Source: Desulfobacteraceae bacterium (GTDB taxonomy: Bacteria > Desulfobacterota > Syntrophobacteria > BM002). Taken from it: a DNA stretch of 18,616 nucleotides. A program made the translations under genes and the position numbers. Numbering within the stretch: the first letter of the stretch is position 1; each line of letters starts with the position of its first letter. The stretch is from positions 1-18,616 of the forward strand of contig PPDG01000295.1 of the NCBI GenBank assembly GCA_002899795.1, written 5' to 3'. Positions 7,480-13,891 of the stretch are shown one piece after another. The notes under the pieces were generated by a model, which was not told where the DNA came from, made no database searches, and worked only from the letters and a program-made list of their open reading frames with translations.

Positions 7480-7752
7480 CTACAGTACACCCAGCACCTG
7501 GGTGATGGATTCATACTCATAAAGTGCCCCGAGTCGGGCAGCAATGATCTTGGCGTGATTGCCAGTGAAGGCGACACTCTGTATGTGCTCCTCGCCAAAG
7601 CGTTCGTATATCGACTGAAGTGTCTCGAGGGTCTCGGGCACGAATCTGCCGAAGTGGCGTTGGTAGGGAGCTTCGTAGGTAAGATTTCCATCCTTGTCTA
7701 CGACCACACAATTGATGCTCACAGAACCAATGTCGATGCCAACAGTGTACAT
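7480..7752 (-). pseudogene. N-terminal fragment of the same activase, ended by an in-frame amber codon
   Basis: Ninety codons encode the start of ATPase domain 1: VGIDIGSVSINCVVVD at residues 4-19 is the phosphate-1 loop of the ASKHA fold, and FTGNHAK at 63-69 matches the GTATTGSGR segment of domain 2. A TAG at 7480-7482 then interrupts the frame. The next codons (LVPDASAIIAMGGQD) continue the domain with no shift and no lost residues. Neither half would fold as an activase domain alone. Explanations are a recent nonsense mutation, a sequencing or assembly error, or amber read-through. The start at 7752 fits the family, although its ribosome-binding site (GGGG, 5 nt upstream) is modest. Confidence 0.75.
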
Positions 7753-7812
7753 GATAACCCCAACCGAAAGTCCACAACTCTTTGGAGGTTCATTGCTTCA
7801 GTGAGAGATATC

Positions 7813-7850
7813 AAAGGTTGAGTGATAACTCCCACTATCACTCAACCTTT
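7813..7850 (-). promoter_or_regulatory. Perfect 15-bp hairpin in the activase leader
   Basis: AAAGGTTGAGTGATA (7813-7827) and TATCACTCAACCTTT (7836-7850) are exact reverse complements around an 8-nt loop. The hairpin lies 60 nt before the activase start and about 65 nt after the predicted transcription start, inside the 5' leader. No T tract follows on the minus strand, so a simple terminator is unlikely; an operator for a dimeric repressor or an mRNA-stability or translation-control hairpin fits better. The rest of the 317-nt gap between the activase and MerR genes holds the promoter at 7920-7948 and nothing else recognised. Confidence 0.6.
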
Positions 7851-7919
7851 CACGAGTTTCAATGGAACATGTGCTCTGAGCTTTAGGTTCTTCCTTGGTC
7901 GGTTCCCGCAGCTGCTCGA

Positions 7920-7948
7920 ATTATAAAAATTCCAAGAGGCTGCGTCAA
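7920..7948 (-). promoter_or_regulatory. Near-consensus sigma-70 promoter of the activase genes
   Basis: Read on the minus strand, TTGACG (7943-7948) is followed after exactly 17 bp by TATAAT (7920-7925), which is 11 of 12 consensus bases. Transcription would begin near 7912 and run about 160 nt before the activase start codon at 7752. The promoter lies in the gap downstream of the MerR gene, so the activase genes have their own start site. Confidence 0.8.
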
Positions 7949-8069
7949 GTGAAGGTGAAAACTTCCTGCTGGTCACGTGTTTTCAACCAGTGTACCACCA
8001 TATCCACGATTCCAACTAAAGTTTAAAAGTTTTTCGCTGATTAACCGAAGCGAAGCCACCAGGGTTTTT

Positions 8070-8495
8070 TTAGGAGGGCGTGTCCTCACAGCAGTTGTCA
8101 AGCATGAGTTGCTGTTTCTTCTTCAAGTAAACCTCACAGTTGGGACACTCAAGCTCTTTGCTGAGACAGGATTTTGGCTTTAGCTCCCAACATGGAACAG
8201 GAAAGTCAAGCACCGCCGGGCAGCTTTTGCGCTCATCCTCGGAGCATTGACGAATTTCCCAGCAGGTGGCAAGGGTCAAGAGTTTCTTGATGCCGGCAAT
8301 ATTGAGGCCGTCCTCGTGGATAAGCTTGCGCAGGCACCTGAGCCACTTCAAGTCATTGTTGGAAAAGAATCGTTTGCCGCTGCGGCGCGCTGGTTTGATC
8401 AAACCCTCGCGTTCGTAAATTCTCAGGGTCCGGGGGTGGATGTTTAATAACTCCGCGATGATGCCAATGGGATAGACGGCCTTATAATCATCCAT
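8070..8495 (-). CDS. MerR-family transcriptional regulator with two-CW-like cysteine tail
   Basis: A 141-residue DNA-binding protein. Residues 6-75 form a MerR winged helix-turn-helix (IGIIAELLNIHPRTLRIYEREGL at 10-32, then the RRSGKRFF wing and NDLKWLRCLRKLI helix), most like the HspR/GlnR-type branch. The remainder replaces the usual dimerisation coiled coil and effector domain with a Cys/Trp-rich segment: Cys78-Trp79, Cys84, Cys92, Cys102-Trp103, Cys110, Cys117 and Cys120, then Cys135-Cys136. This pattern is that of the two-CW domain found in many anaerobe proteins and probably binds metal or an iron-sulfur cluster. A redox-, metal- or thiol-responsive role is therefore likely (inference). 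The gene is divergent from ilvD and has a 16-bp palindrome over its own -35 box, so autoregulation is plausible. The ATG at 8495 is the first possible start near that promoter. Confidence 0.85.
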   Translation of the reverse strand: MDDYKAVYPIGIIAELLNIHPRTLRIYEREGLIKPARRSGKRFFSNNDLKWLRCLRKLIHEDGLNIAGIKKLLTLATCWEIRQCSEDERKSCPAVLDFPVPCWELKPKSCLSKELECPNCEVYLKKKQQLMLDNCCEDTPS

Positions 8496-8545
8496 TTTGC
8501 CTTTCCTGGTCGTGAGGATGAAGAGGTCAGCTACCTTTTACGGGT

Positions 8546-8579
8546 AAGCTATAGTTAGCAATGAACACTGTCAAGTGTT
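8546..8579 (-). promoter_or_regulatory. Promoter of the MerR gene with overlapping palindromic operator
   Basis: On the minus strand a perfect TTGACA (8569-8574) is followed by TAGCTT at 17 bp (8546-8551) or TATAGC at 15 bp (8548-8553). The -35 box is embedded in the perfect inverted repeat AACACT-GTCA-AGTGTT (8564-8579), the expected form of a site for a dimeric regulator. A second imperfect repeat, AGCTACC with GGTAAGCT (8530-8550), covers the -10 side. A binding protein here would control the MerR gene and possibly ilvD as well. Confidence 0.6.
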
Positions 8580-8589
8580 ATTTTTATCC

Positions 8590-8618
8590 TTGATAATCGG
8601 GGGGTTTTATTCTAGAGT
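8590..8618 (+). promoter_or_regulatory. Possible ilvD promoter
   Basis: TTGATA (8590-8595) and TAGAGT (8613-8618) are separated by 17 bp and point toward ilvD. The -10 is weak. It lies only 11 bp from the palindrome of the MerR promoter, so the two divergent promoters may share regulation. No branched-chain leader peptide or T-box-like structure was seen between here and the ilvD start. Confidence 0.3.
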
Positions 8619-8711
8619 TACTAAGTGCCAAAAAGACCACGGAGTGACGACCTGCCGCTCATTTAGACTGCCCAATATAGTACTTTCATCGTACCTCAAA
8701 AGGGGAATATC

Positions 8712-10379
8712 ATGCGTAGCGATATAATGAAAAAGGGAGTAGAGAAGGCTCCTCACCGGTCATTGTTCAAGTCCATGGGTTTCACTGATGAAGAGATCGC
8801 CCGGCCGATGGTGGGAATCGCAAATTCAGCTAATGAGATTATTCCCGGCCATATTCATCTGGATCGCATAGCTGAGGCTGTGAAGGCTGGCGTCCGTATG
8901 GCTGGCGGTACACCCATCGAGTTCAACACCATTGGCGTTTGTGATGGCATTGCCATGAACCACGAGGGCATGAAATACTCACTTTGCAGCCGTGAGCTCA
9001 TTGCCGACTCGGTGGAGATAATGGCCCGGGCCCATCCCTTCGATGGCATTGTGGCCATACCCAACTGCGACAAAGTGGTGCCGGGGATGCTGATGGCCTT
9101 GCTCAGGCTCGATATCCCTGCGCTGGTAGTGAGTGGTGGCCCCATGCTCGCCGGCAGACTGGCTAATAAAGCCATAGATTTGATTACTGTTTTCGAGGGT
9201 GTAGGCGCAGTAAAATCAGAGAAGATGACTGAAGAACAGTTGACTGAGATTGAAGATTGCGCTTGCCCCGGATGTGGTTCGTGCGCCGGTATGTTCACTG
9301 CCAATTCCATGAATTGTCTCACCGAGGCGTTGGGCCTCGGCCTTCCGGGCAATGGTACCATTCCGGCGGTGGCGGCAGCCCGTTACCGCTTGGCCAAGAA
9401 GGCGGGTATGCAGATTATGGAATTGATCGCTGGCAACCTAACGCCGCGCCAGATTGCTACCCAAGAAGCCTTTGAAAACGCCATCGCCATAGATATGGCT
9501 TTGGGCTGCTCTACCAACACGGTACTGCATGTTCCGGCCATCGCTAAGGAGGCTCGAATAGATCTTAACCTTGAGCTGTTCAATCAGGTGAGCGCCCGCA
9601 TTCCACACCTGTGCAGTCTGAGCCCGGCTGGTCCGCACCGGCTGGAAGATCTCGATGCCGCTGGGGGGGTTCACGCTGTTATGGCCAGGTTGGCAGAGGC
9701 CGACTTGATCAACGGAAGTCCTCTAAGTGTTACCGGCAAGACAGTGGGCGAAAATCTCCAGGGGATACAAGTGAGGGATCCCCAAGTGATCCGTACTCTG
9801 GGAGATGCCTACCACGATGAGGGAGGAATTGCTATCTTGTTCGGCAACTTGGCGCCAGAGGGGGCGGTGGTGAAGCAGTCGGCAGTGGCCCCGGAAATGG
9901 CGGTAAATGAAGGAACCGCCCGGGTATTTGACTCCGAAGAAGCCGCGGTGGATGCAATCATGAGCCAGCAGATCCGTAAGGGCGATGTGGTGGTGGTTCG
10001 CTACGAAGGTCCCAAAGGTGGACCTGGTATGCGAGAGATGTTGACCCCAACTTCCGCCATTGCGGGCATGGGGTTAGACAAGGAGGTGGCTCTGATTACC
10101 GACGGCCGCTTCAGTGGCGGCACCAAGGGGGCAGCCATCGGTCATATCTCACCCGAGGCAGCCGACGGAGGCCCTATTGCTTTGGTGGAGGAAGGGGATC
10201 GGATTGAAATTAATATCCCGGCGAAGAGCTTAACTCTCAAGGTATCTGAAGAAGAACTCAAAAGACGGCGGGAGAGTTGGCAGGCCCCAGAGCCCAAGAT
10301 CAAGGAAGGCTATCTCTATCGTTACAGTAGGATGGTGAGTTCAGGTGCAAAAGGTGCGGTGCTGAGGGAGGATATTTAA
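8712..10379 (+). CDS. ilvD: Dihydroxy-acid dehydratase
   Basis: A 555-residue cytosolic enzyme of isoleucine, valine and leucine synthesis that dehydrates 2,3-dihydroxy-3-methylbutanoate (or its 3-methylpentanoate homologue) to the 2-oxo acid. Family motifs are complete: CDGIAMNHEGMKYSL (77-91), PNCDK (117-121, Cys119) and CACPGCGSCAGMFTANSMN (183-201, Cys191), with RFSGGTKG near the C-terminus. At residues 45-50 it reads PGHIHL where the [2Fe-2S] branch has PCN. This makes it the E. coli-like branch, which carries an oxygen-labile [4Fe-4S] cluster, in keeping with an anaerobe. GGGG lies 7 nt before the ATG. No other ilv or leu gene is adjacent. It is divergent from the MerR regulator. The full length is normal for the family. 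Confidence 0.97.
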   Translation: MRSDIMKKGVEKAPHRSLFKSMGFTDEEIARPMVGIANSANEIIPGHIHLDRIAEAVKAGVRMAGGTPIEFNTIGVCDGIAMNHEGMKYSLCSRELIADSVEIMARAHPFDGIVAIPNCDKVVPGMLMALLRLDIPALVVSGGPMLAGRLANKAIDLITVFEGVGAVKSEKMTEEQLTEIEDCACPGCGSCAGMFTANSMNCLTEALGLGLPGNGTIPAVAAARYRLAKKAGMQIMELIAGNLTPRQIATQEAFENAIAIDMALGCSTNTVLHVPAIAKEARIDLNLELFNQVSARIPHLCSLSPAGPHRLEDLDAAGGVHAVMARLAEADLINGSPLSVTGKTVGENLQGIQVRDPQVIRTLGDAYHDEGGIAILFGNLAPEGAVVKQSAVAPEMAVNEGTARVFDSEEAAVDAIMSQQIRKGDVVVVRYEGPKGGPGMREMLTPTSAIAGMGLDKEVALITDGRFSGGTKGAAIGHISPEAADGGPIALVEEGDRIEINIPAKSLTLKVSEEELKRRRESWQAPEPKIKEGYLYRYSRMVSSGAKGAVLREDI

Positions 10380-10380
10380 A

Positions 10381-10516
10381 GCGCATAGCGCATGGCGTAA
10401 GCTTTAAATAGTTAATGAAATAATAGGGGTGTTAGTTTGCAGAGTATCCAATTGGCTGGCAGTCCCAGAGATATAATTTTGTCTCTAATCCTACGCTCTG
10501 CGCTTTGCGCTATGCG
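10381..10516. repeat. GCGC word repeat filling the ilvD-methyltransferase gap
   Basis: CGCATAGCGC (10382-10391) starts directly after the ilvD stop, and its exact complement GCGCTATGCG (10507-10516) ends just before the ribosome-binding site of the next gene. Further variants of the word follow inside each arm (CATGGCG on the left; GCTCTGCGCTTT on the right). The centre is about 110 nt of AT-rich DNA with no ORF. The element belongs to the same word family as 3127-3216. Confidence 0.7.
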
Positions 10517-10533
10517 AGCACGGAGGAATTAAA

Positions 10534-11352
10534 TTGAAGGGCGGGTTTGATCATAAGTGCGCCCAGCACTATGACGAATGGTACCAGAGGCCGGGTGGTG
10601 CGCGGGTGCTTAAACTGGAGCGGGCTCTCATCAAGCGCTATTTGGAACCCCGTCCTGGGGAAAGACTTCTGGACATTGGATCCGGCACAGGTATTCATCT
10701 CGAATGGTTTAGAGAGTTGGGACTCCAGGTGACCGGTCTGGATGCGAGTCCGTACATGCTGGAGCAGGCACGAAGCAGACTGCGAGGAGGTGCGGACCTT
10801 CACCTCGGGTGGGCCGAACATCTTCCCTTCGAGGATAATGAGTTTGATCTCGCCACCCTGATCAATACCTTGGAGTTCGCCGAAGATCCGGAAAAAGCGC
10901 TGGCGGAGGCCTTTAGAGTTACGAACCGCCGCGTGGTATTGGGAGTGCTCAATAAATATGCGTTGATGGCCATGCATCGTCGCCTCAGGGGATTGCTAGA
11001 GGACAACATTTATTGCCAGGCTCGTTTTTTCAGCGTCTGGGAACTCAAAGAAATGATTAAGAAGATCATGGGGCCTATCTCTATTCAGTGGGGTACGGCC
11101 CTGTTTTTCCCACCGACCTTAGGGAAAATGACGCGTTCTGTGGAGCATAATCCCTTCTTCCAGCAAAATCCCCTGGGTGCCTTTATTGTGATGAAAGTGG
11201 ACATAAGCTACCGATTTATCACCTCCAAACATCACCTCAAGACGCCGCTGCACAAGAAACATGGCCAACTGCCTCAGGGCAGCCTCAAGGTATTTTCGCC
11301 GCCGCCTGTGTGGAAAGAGAAGCACCCACCCGAAGCTATTCTGCGCCCATGA
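10534..11352 (+). CDS. Class I SAM-dependent methyltransferase
   Basis: A 272-residue cytosolic protein with a Methyltransf_11/UbiE-like fold. Motif I (LLDIGSGTGIHLEWF) at residues 45-59 binds the SAM methionine end, LDASPYMLEQAR at 70-81 gives the acidic residue for ribose binding, and LPFEDNEFDLATLINTLEF at about 97-115 is the post-motif I region. The last 45 residues are basic and proline-rich and resemble nothing recognised. It starts with TTG at 10534, supported by GGAGG at 10522-10526. The substrate is unknown. It lies between ilvD and amrS on the same strand, but each gap is filled with repeats, so an operon is uncertain. Confidence 0.85.
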   Translation: MKGGFDHKCAQHYDEWYQRPGGARVLKLERALIKRYLEPRPGERLLDIGSGTGIHLEWFRELGLQVTGLDASPYMLEQARSRLRGGADLHLGWAEHLPFEDNEFDLATLINTLEFAEDPEKALAEAFRVTNRRVVLGVLNKYALMAMHRRLRGLLEDNIYCQARFFSVWELKEMIKKIMGPISIQWGTALFFPPTLGKMTRSVEHNPFFQQNPLGAFIVMKVDISYRFITSKHHLKTPLHKKHGQLPQGSLKVFSPPPVWKEKHPPEAILRP

Positions 11353-11575
11353 CAGGGATTAGAGGTCAGAGGTCAGAAGTCAGACGACAGAGCACAGACG
11401 ACAGCAGGCAGATTGCAGCTGACAGCCCCGCGACAAACTCGGGACAGGCGGGCAGTTGAAAATTCCGTAATCCAAAACCGGGAAGCCGCCCGAAGGGTGG
11501 GAGTCCGCAGGACAAATCTGCAATTTACTCTATGCCCCATGCTCCAAGCCCTATGCCTGCTGTGATCCTTTTTTT
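11353..11575. repeat. Word arrays plus double-hairpin cassette copy 3
   Basis: After the methyltransferase stop come variants of GAGGTCA (11360-11385), then CAGACGACAG words (11382-11415) and GCAGCTGACAG. A diverged copy of the cassette (11473-11515) follows, with hairpins CCGCCC-GAA-GGGTGG and GTCC-GCA-GGAC. The loop differs from the other copies while the stem is kept. ATGCCCC-type words follow at 11531-11562. No ORF and no clear promoter for amrS was found. Confidence 0.6.
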
Positions 11576-11601
11576 GCCCCTCCGCACTAGGGAATTTGAA
11601 T

Positions 11602-12612
11602 ATGAGAGAGGCAATGCTATATGAGCAGTTGGAAGAACAACGAGTTCAGTGCCATCTCTGTGCGCACCGCTGTATGATCAAAGACCAAAAACGGGGAATC
11701 TGCGGCGTACGTGAAAATCAAAACGGGCGGTTGCAGAGCCTGGTTTACGCTCGAGCAATCGCCAAGCATGTGGATCCGGTGGAGAAAAAACCACTGTTCC
11801 ACTTTTACCCCGGAAGCCGGACCTACTCCATAGCGACTGTGGGCTGCAATTTTCGCTGTCTTTTTTGCCAGAATGCTGACATTGCCCAGATGCCGAGAGA
11901 GGCTAAACGCATCATGGGTGAGCACTTTCCACCTGAGCAAGTCATACTCTCTGCCCGCCAGAGTCGCTGTCAATCGATTTCCTATACCTATACTGAACCA
12001 ACCATCTTCTTTGAATATGCCTACCAGACGGCCAAGTTGGCGCACACTGCCGACATGAAAAACATCTTTGTAACCAACGGTTATATGACCCCGGAAGCGT
12101 TGGATAGCATCCAACCCTACCTGGACGCTGCCAATGTGGATCTCAAGGCATTCAGCAATGATTTTTATAAAGAACAGTGCGGTGCCAAGCTTGCTCCTGT
12201 TTTGGAATCACTGAAAAAACTTAAGAGTATGGGGGTGTGGCTGGAGGTTACCACCTTGGTTATCCCCAGCGTCAACGACAGCGACCAAGAACTTGCGGAG
12301 ATCGCCCAGTTTATTGCGGAACTGGGACCAGAGACCCCCTGGCACGTGAGCCGCTTTCACCCAACCTACATGCTCAGGAACAGTTCGAGCACTCCGGTGG
12401 CCACCCTGAAGCGGGCTCGGGAGATTGGCTTGCAGGTGGGCTTACATTATGTGTACACAGGCAACGTACCCGGCGATCAAGGGGAGAAAACTCTCTGCCA
12501 TAATTGTTGGGGAGTGCTCATAGATCGTTTTGGCTTTGCTACCGGGCACTATGCCATTAAGAAGGGTCGATGTCCTGACTGCCAAACTTTGGTGGGGGGA
12601 GTAGGGATGTAA
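11602..12612 (+). CDS. amrS: AmmeMemoRadiSam system radical SAM enzyme (AmrS-like)
   Basis: A 336-residue radical SAM protein, formerly annotated as a pyruvate formate-lyase activating enzyme homologue. The cluster motif CNFRCLFC (Cys82, 86, 89) binds the [4Fe-4S] cluster that cleaves SAM. The family's extra Cys segments are present: Cys17, 20, 24 and 34 near the N-terminus, and CHNC and CPDC near the C-terminus. In other genomes this family accompanies AMMECR1 and MEMO proteins, neither of which is in the window. The product of the reaction is not established. The ATG at 11602 is preferred over the TTG at 11596 because TAGGGAA lies 7 nt before the ATG but only 1 nt before the TTG. Confidence 0.9.
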   Translation: MREAMLYEQLEEQRVQCHLCAHRCMIKDQKRGICGVRENQNGRLQSLVYARAIAKHVDPVEKKPLFHFYPGSRTYSIATVGCNFRCLFCQNADIAQMPREAKRIMGEHFPPEQVILSARQSRCQSISYTYTEPTIFFEYAYQTAKLAHTADMKNIFVTNGYMTPEALDSIQPYLDAANVDLKAFSNDFYKEQCGAKLAPVLESLKKLKSMGVWLEVTTLVIPSVNDSDQELAEIAQFIAELGPETPWHVSRFHPTYMLRNSSSTPVATLKRAREIGLQVGLHYVYTGNVPGDQGEKTLCHNCWGVLIDRFGFATGHYAIKKGRCPDCQTLVGGVGM

Positions 12613-12790
12613 AGCGCAGAGCGCAGAGCGCGAAGCGCAAGGCGCATGGAACAAGAAACTAGGCACTAGGGAGTAGGCACTAGGCACTGGGACAAGTAAC
12701 CGAGAAAAATCTTTTTGGTTCCTAGTTCCTAGTGTTTAGTTCTTAGTACAAGCTGAAGGCTGACAGCTGATAGCTGAAAGCTAACAAGGG
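12613..12790. repeat. Composite word array between amrS and radC
   Basis: Successive blocks of short degenerate words occupy the gap: AGCGCAGAGCGC/GAAGCGCAAGGCGC (12613-12648), then TAGGCAC repeated about four times (12659-12690), then the complementary CCTAGTTCCTAGTGTTTAGTTCTTAGT type (12720-12748), then AGCTGAAGGCTGACAGCTGATAGCTGA type words (12751-12780). The TAGGCAC block and its complement surround about 30 nt. No ORF, terminator or clear promoter is present, although radC would need one nearby if it is not co-transcribed with amrS. Confidence 0.65.
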
Positions 12791-12799
12791 GGCACCAAA

Positions 12800-13603
12800 A
12801 TGGATGCGAGTGATTGGCGCAACCGTGTTGCTGGCCACCGTGAGAGGCTTCGGCAGAAGTTCCTTGATCATGGTCTGGAAAAGCTAACGGATGAGGAGGT
12901 CGTCGAACTCCTCTTGACTCTGGCAACTCCCAGGCGGGACTGTAAACAGATTGCACGTGAAGCACTCCGGTGCTTCGATGGCCTCGCTGGGGTGCTGGAG
13001 GCCTCCATGGCTCAACTCCAGCAGGTTCCAGGCATTGGGCCGAAAAATGCTCTGGGCTTGAAGCTGGTGCACGAGGTCGCGCGTAAATTCCTGCAGGAAC
13101 GGCTGAAGGGCCGCGAGTTCATCTCTTCCTCCAAAGAGGTCTACGAGTACCTCCTGCACTCTCTGCGTGACTTAAAGAAAGAGGTCTTCAAAGTCATCTT
13201 CCTCAACGGGCGCAATGAGGTGATTCAGGTGGAGACCCTCTTTGAGGGCAGTCTCACCTCAAGTGCGGTCTATCCGCGTGAAGTCATCAAAAGTGGTCTC
13301 AAACATCACGCAGCAGCTATGGTGTTTGCCCACAATCATCCTTCAGGAGACCCGAGTCCCTCAACCCAGGATTTCGCCATTACAAGAGATCTCTTTCTGG
13401 CTGGTAAGATCATGTCCATTCAGGTGCTCGATCATCTGATTATTGGCCGAAATCGCTACTACAGCTTCGCGGACCAGGGTCACATCAAGAAATGGGAAAG
13501 GGAGTTCGGGGAAGGGCCGGAGATCATTCTAAAGACTCTGGGAGAGGACTTGGAGGTCAGCGGGCAGGAGGCAGTTGGCAGCAGGCAGCAGGAGGACAAC
13601 TAG
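12800..13603 (+). CDS. radC: RadC-family JAB/MPN protein (DUF2466)
   Basis: A 267-residue protein. Helix-hairpin-helix segments occupy about residues 55-95 (LQQVPGIGPKNALGL at 73-87). The JAMM metal site follows: His178 and His180 in HNHPSGDPSPSTQD, with Asp191. RadC was once thought to act in DNA repair; the family's role remains unclear, and it often lies near mobile DNA. The start has AAGGGGG upstream at 12785-12791. The last 14 residues are encoded by GGAGGCAGTTGGCAGCAGGCAG-like repeated words rather than by a conserved domain, so the original stop was probably earlier and the repeat supplied the present TAG. The gene is convergent with the aromatic fusion gene. Confidence 0.92.
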   Translation: MDASDWRNRVAGHRERLRQKFLDHGLEKLTDEEVVELLLTLATPRRDCKQIAREALRCFDGLAGVLEASMAQLQQVPGIGPKNALGLKLVHEVARKFLQERLKGREFISSSKEVYEYLLHSLRDLKKEVFKVIFLNGRNEVIQVETLFEGSLTSSAVYPREVIKSGLKHHAAAMVFAHNHPSGDPSPSTQDFAITRDLFLAGKIMSIQVLDHLIIGRNRYYSFADQGHIKKWEREFGEGPEIILKTLGEDLEVSGQEAVGSRQQEDN

Positions 13604-13619
13604 GCACTATGCACTAAGA

Positions 13620-13835
13620 ACCTGGAACGCTTAGTATCAAATTCGAAATCCTAAATCCGAAGCACGAAACAAATTCAAAATCTTAATGCTCAAATGTTCA
13701 AAACGGAACTACTTTAAGAGACTTGTCTAGTGTTTGGGTCATTTGAAACTGGGGACCCTCCCGAAGGGTGGGGAGTCCGAAGGACAATTTTGGAAATTCG
13801 GATTTGTTTCGGATTTATCTGTTAGTTCCTCGTTC
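13620..13835. repeat. AT-rich palindromic words with inserted double-hairpin cassette copy 2
   Basis: Left words (CGAAATCC, TAAATCCGAA, CGAAACAAATTC, 13640-13678) are matched on the right by GAAATTCGGATTTGTTTCGGATTTA (about 13793-13819), giving a gapped palindrome around a centre with CAAATG and GGTCATTTG. The cassette (13745-13787) sits within the right half. Its hairpins are CCCTCCC-GAA-GGGTGGG and GTCC-GAA-GGAC, the second followed by AATTTT, which might help end transcription between the convergent radC and aromatic genes. Confidence 0.6.
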
Positions 13836-13891
13836 TGAATTCCGCACTCTCTACTCTAGTGTCTCGTAGTTTGGCCGCTTGCCAACAGCCT

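Noticed and set aside
7813..7850. The 15-bp hairpin as terminator of the MerR transcript
   Set aside because: No T tract follows in the direction of transcription, and it lies downstream of the activase promoter, so it belongs to the activase leader.
12613..12790. Word arrays as CRISPR or fixed tandem repeats
   Set aside because: Units vary in length and sequence, there are no constant repeats with unique spacers, and no cas genes are present.
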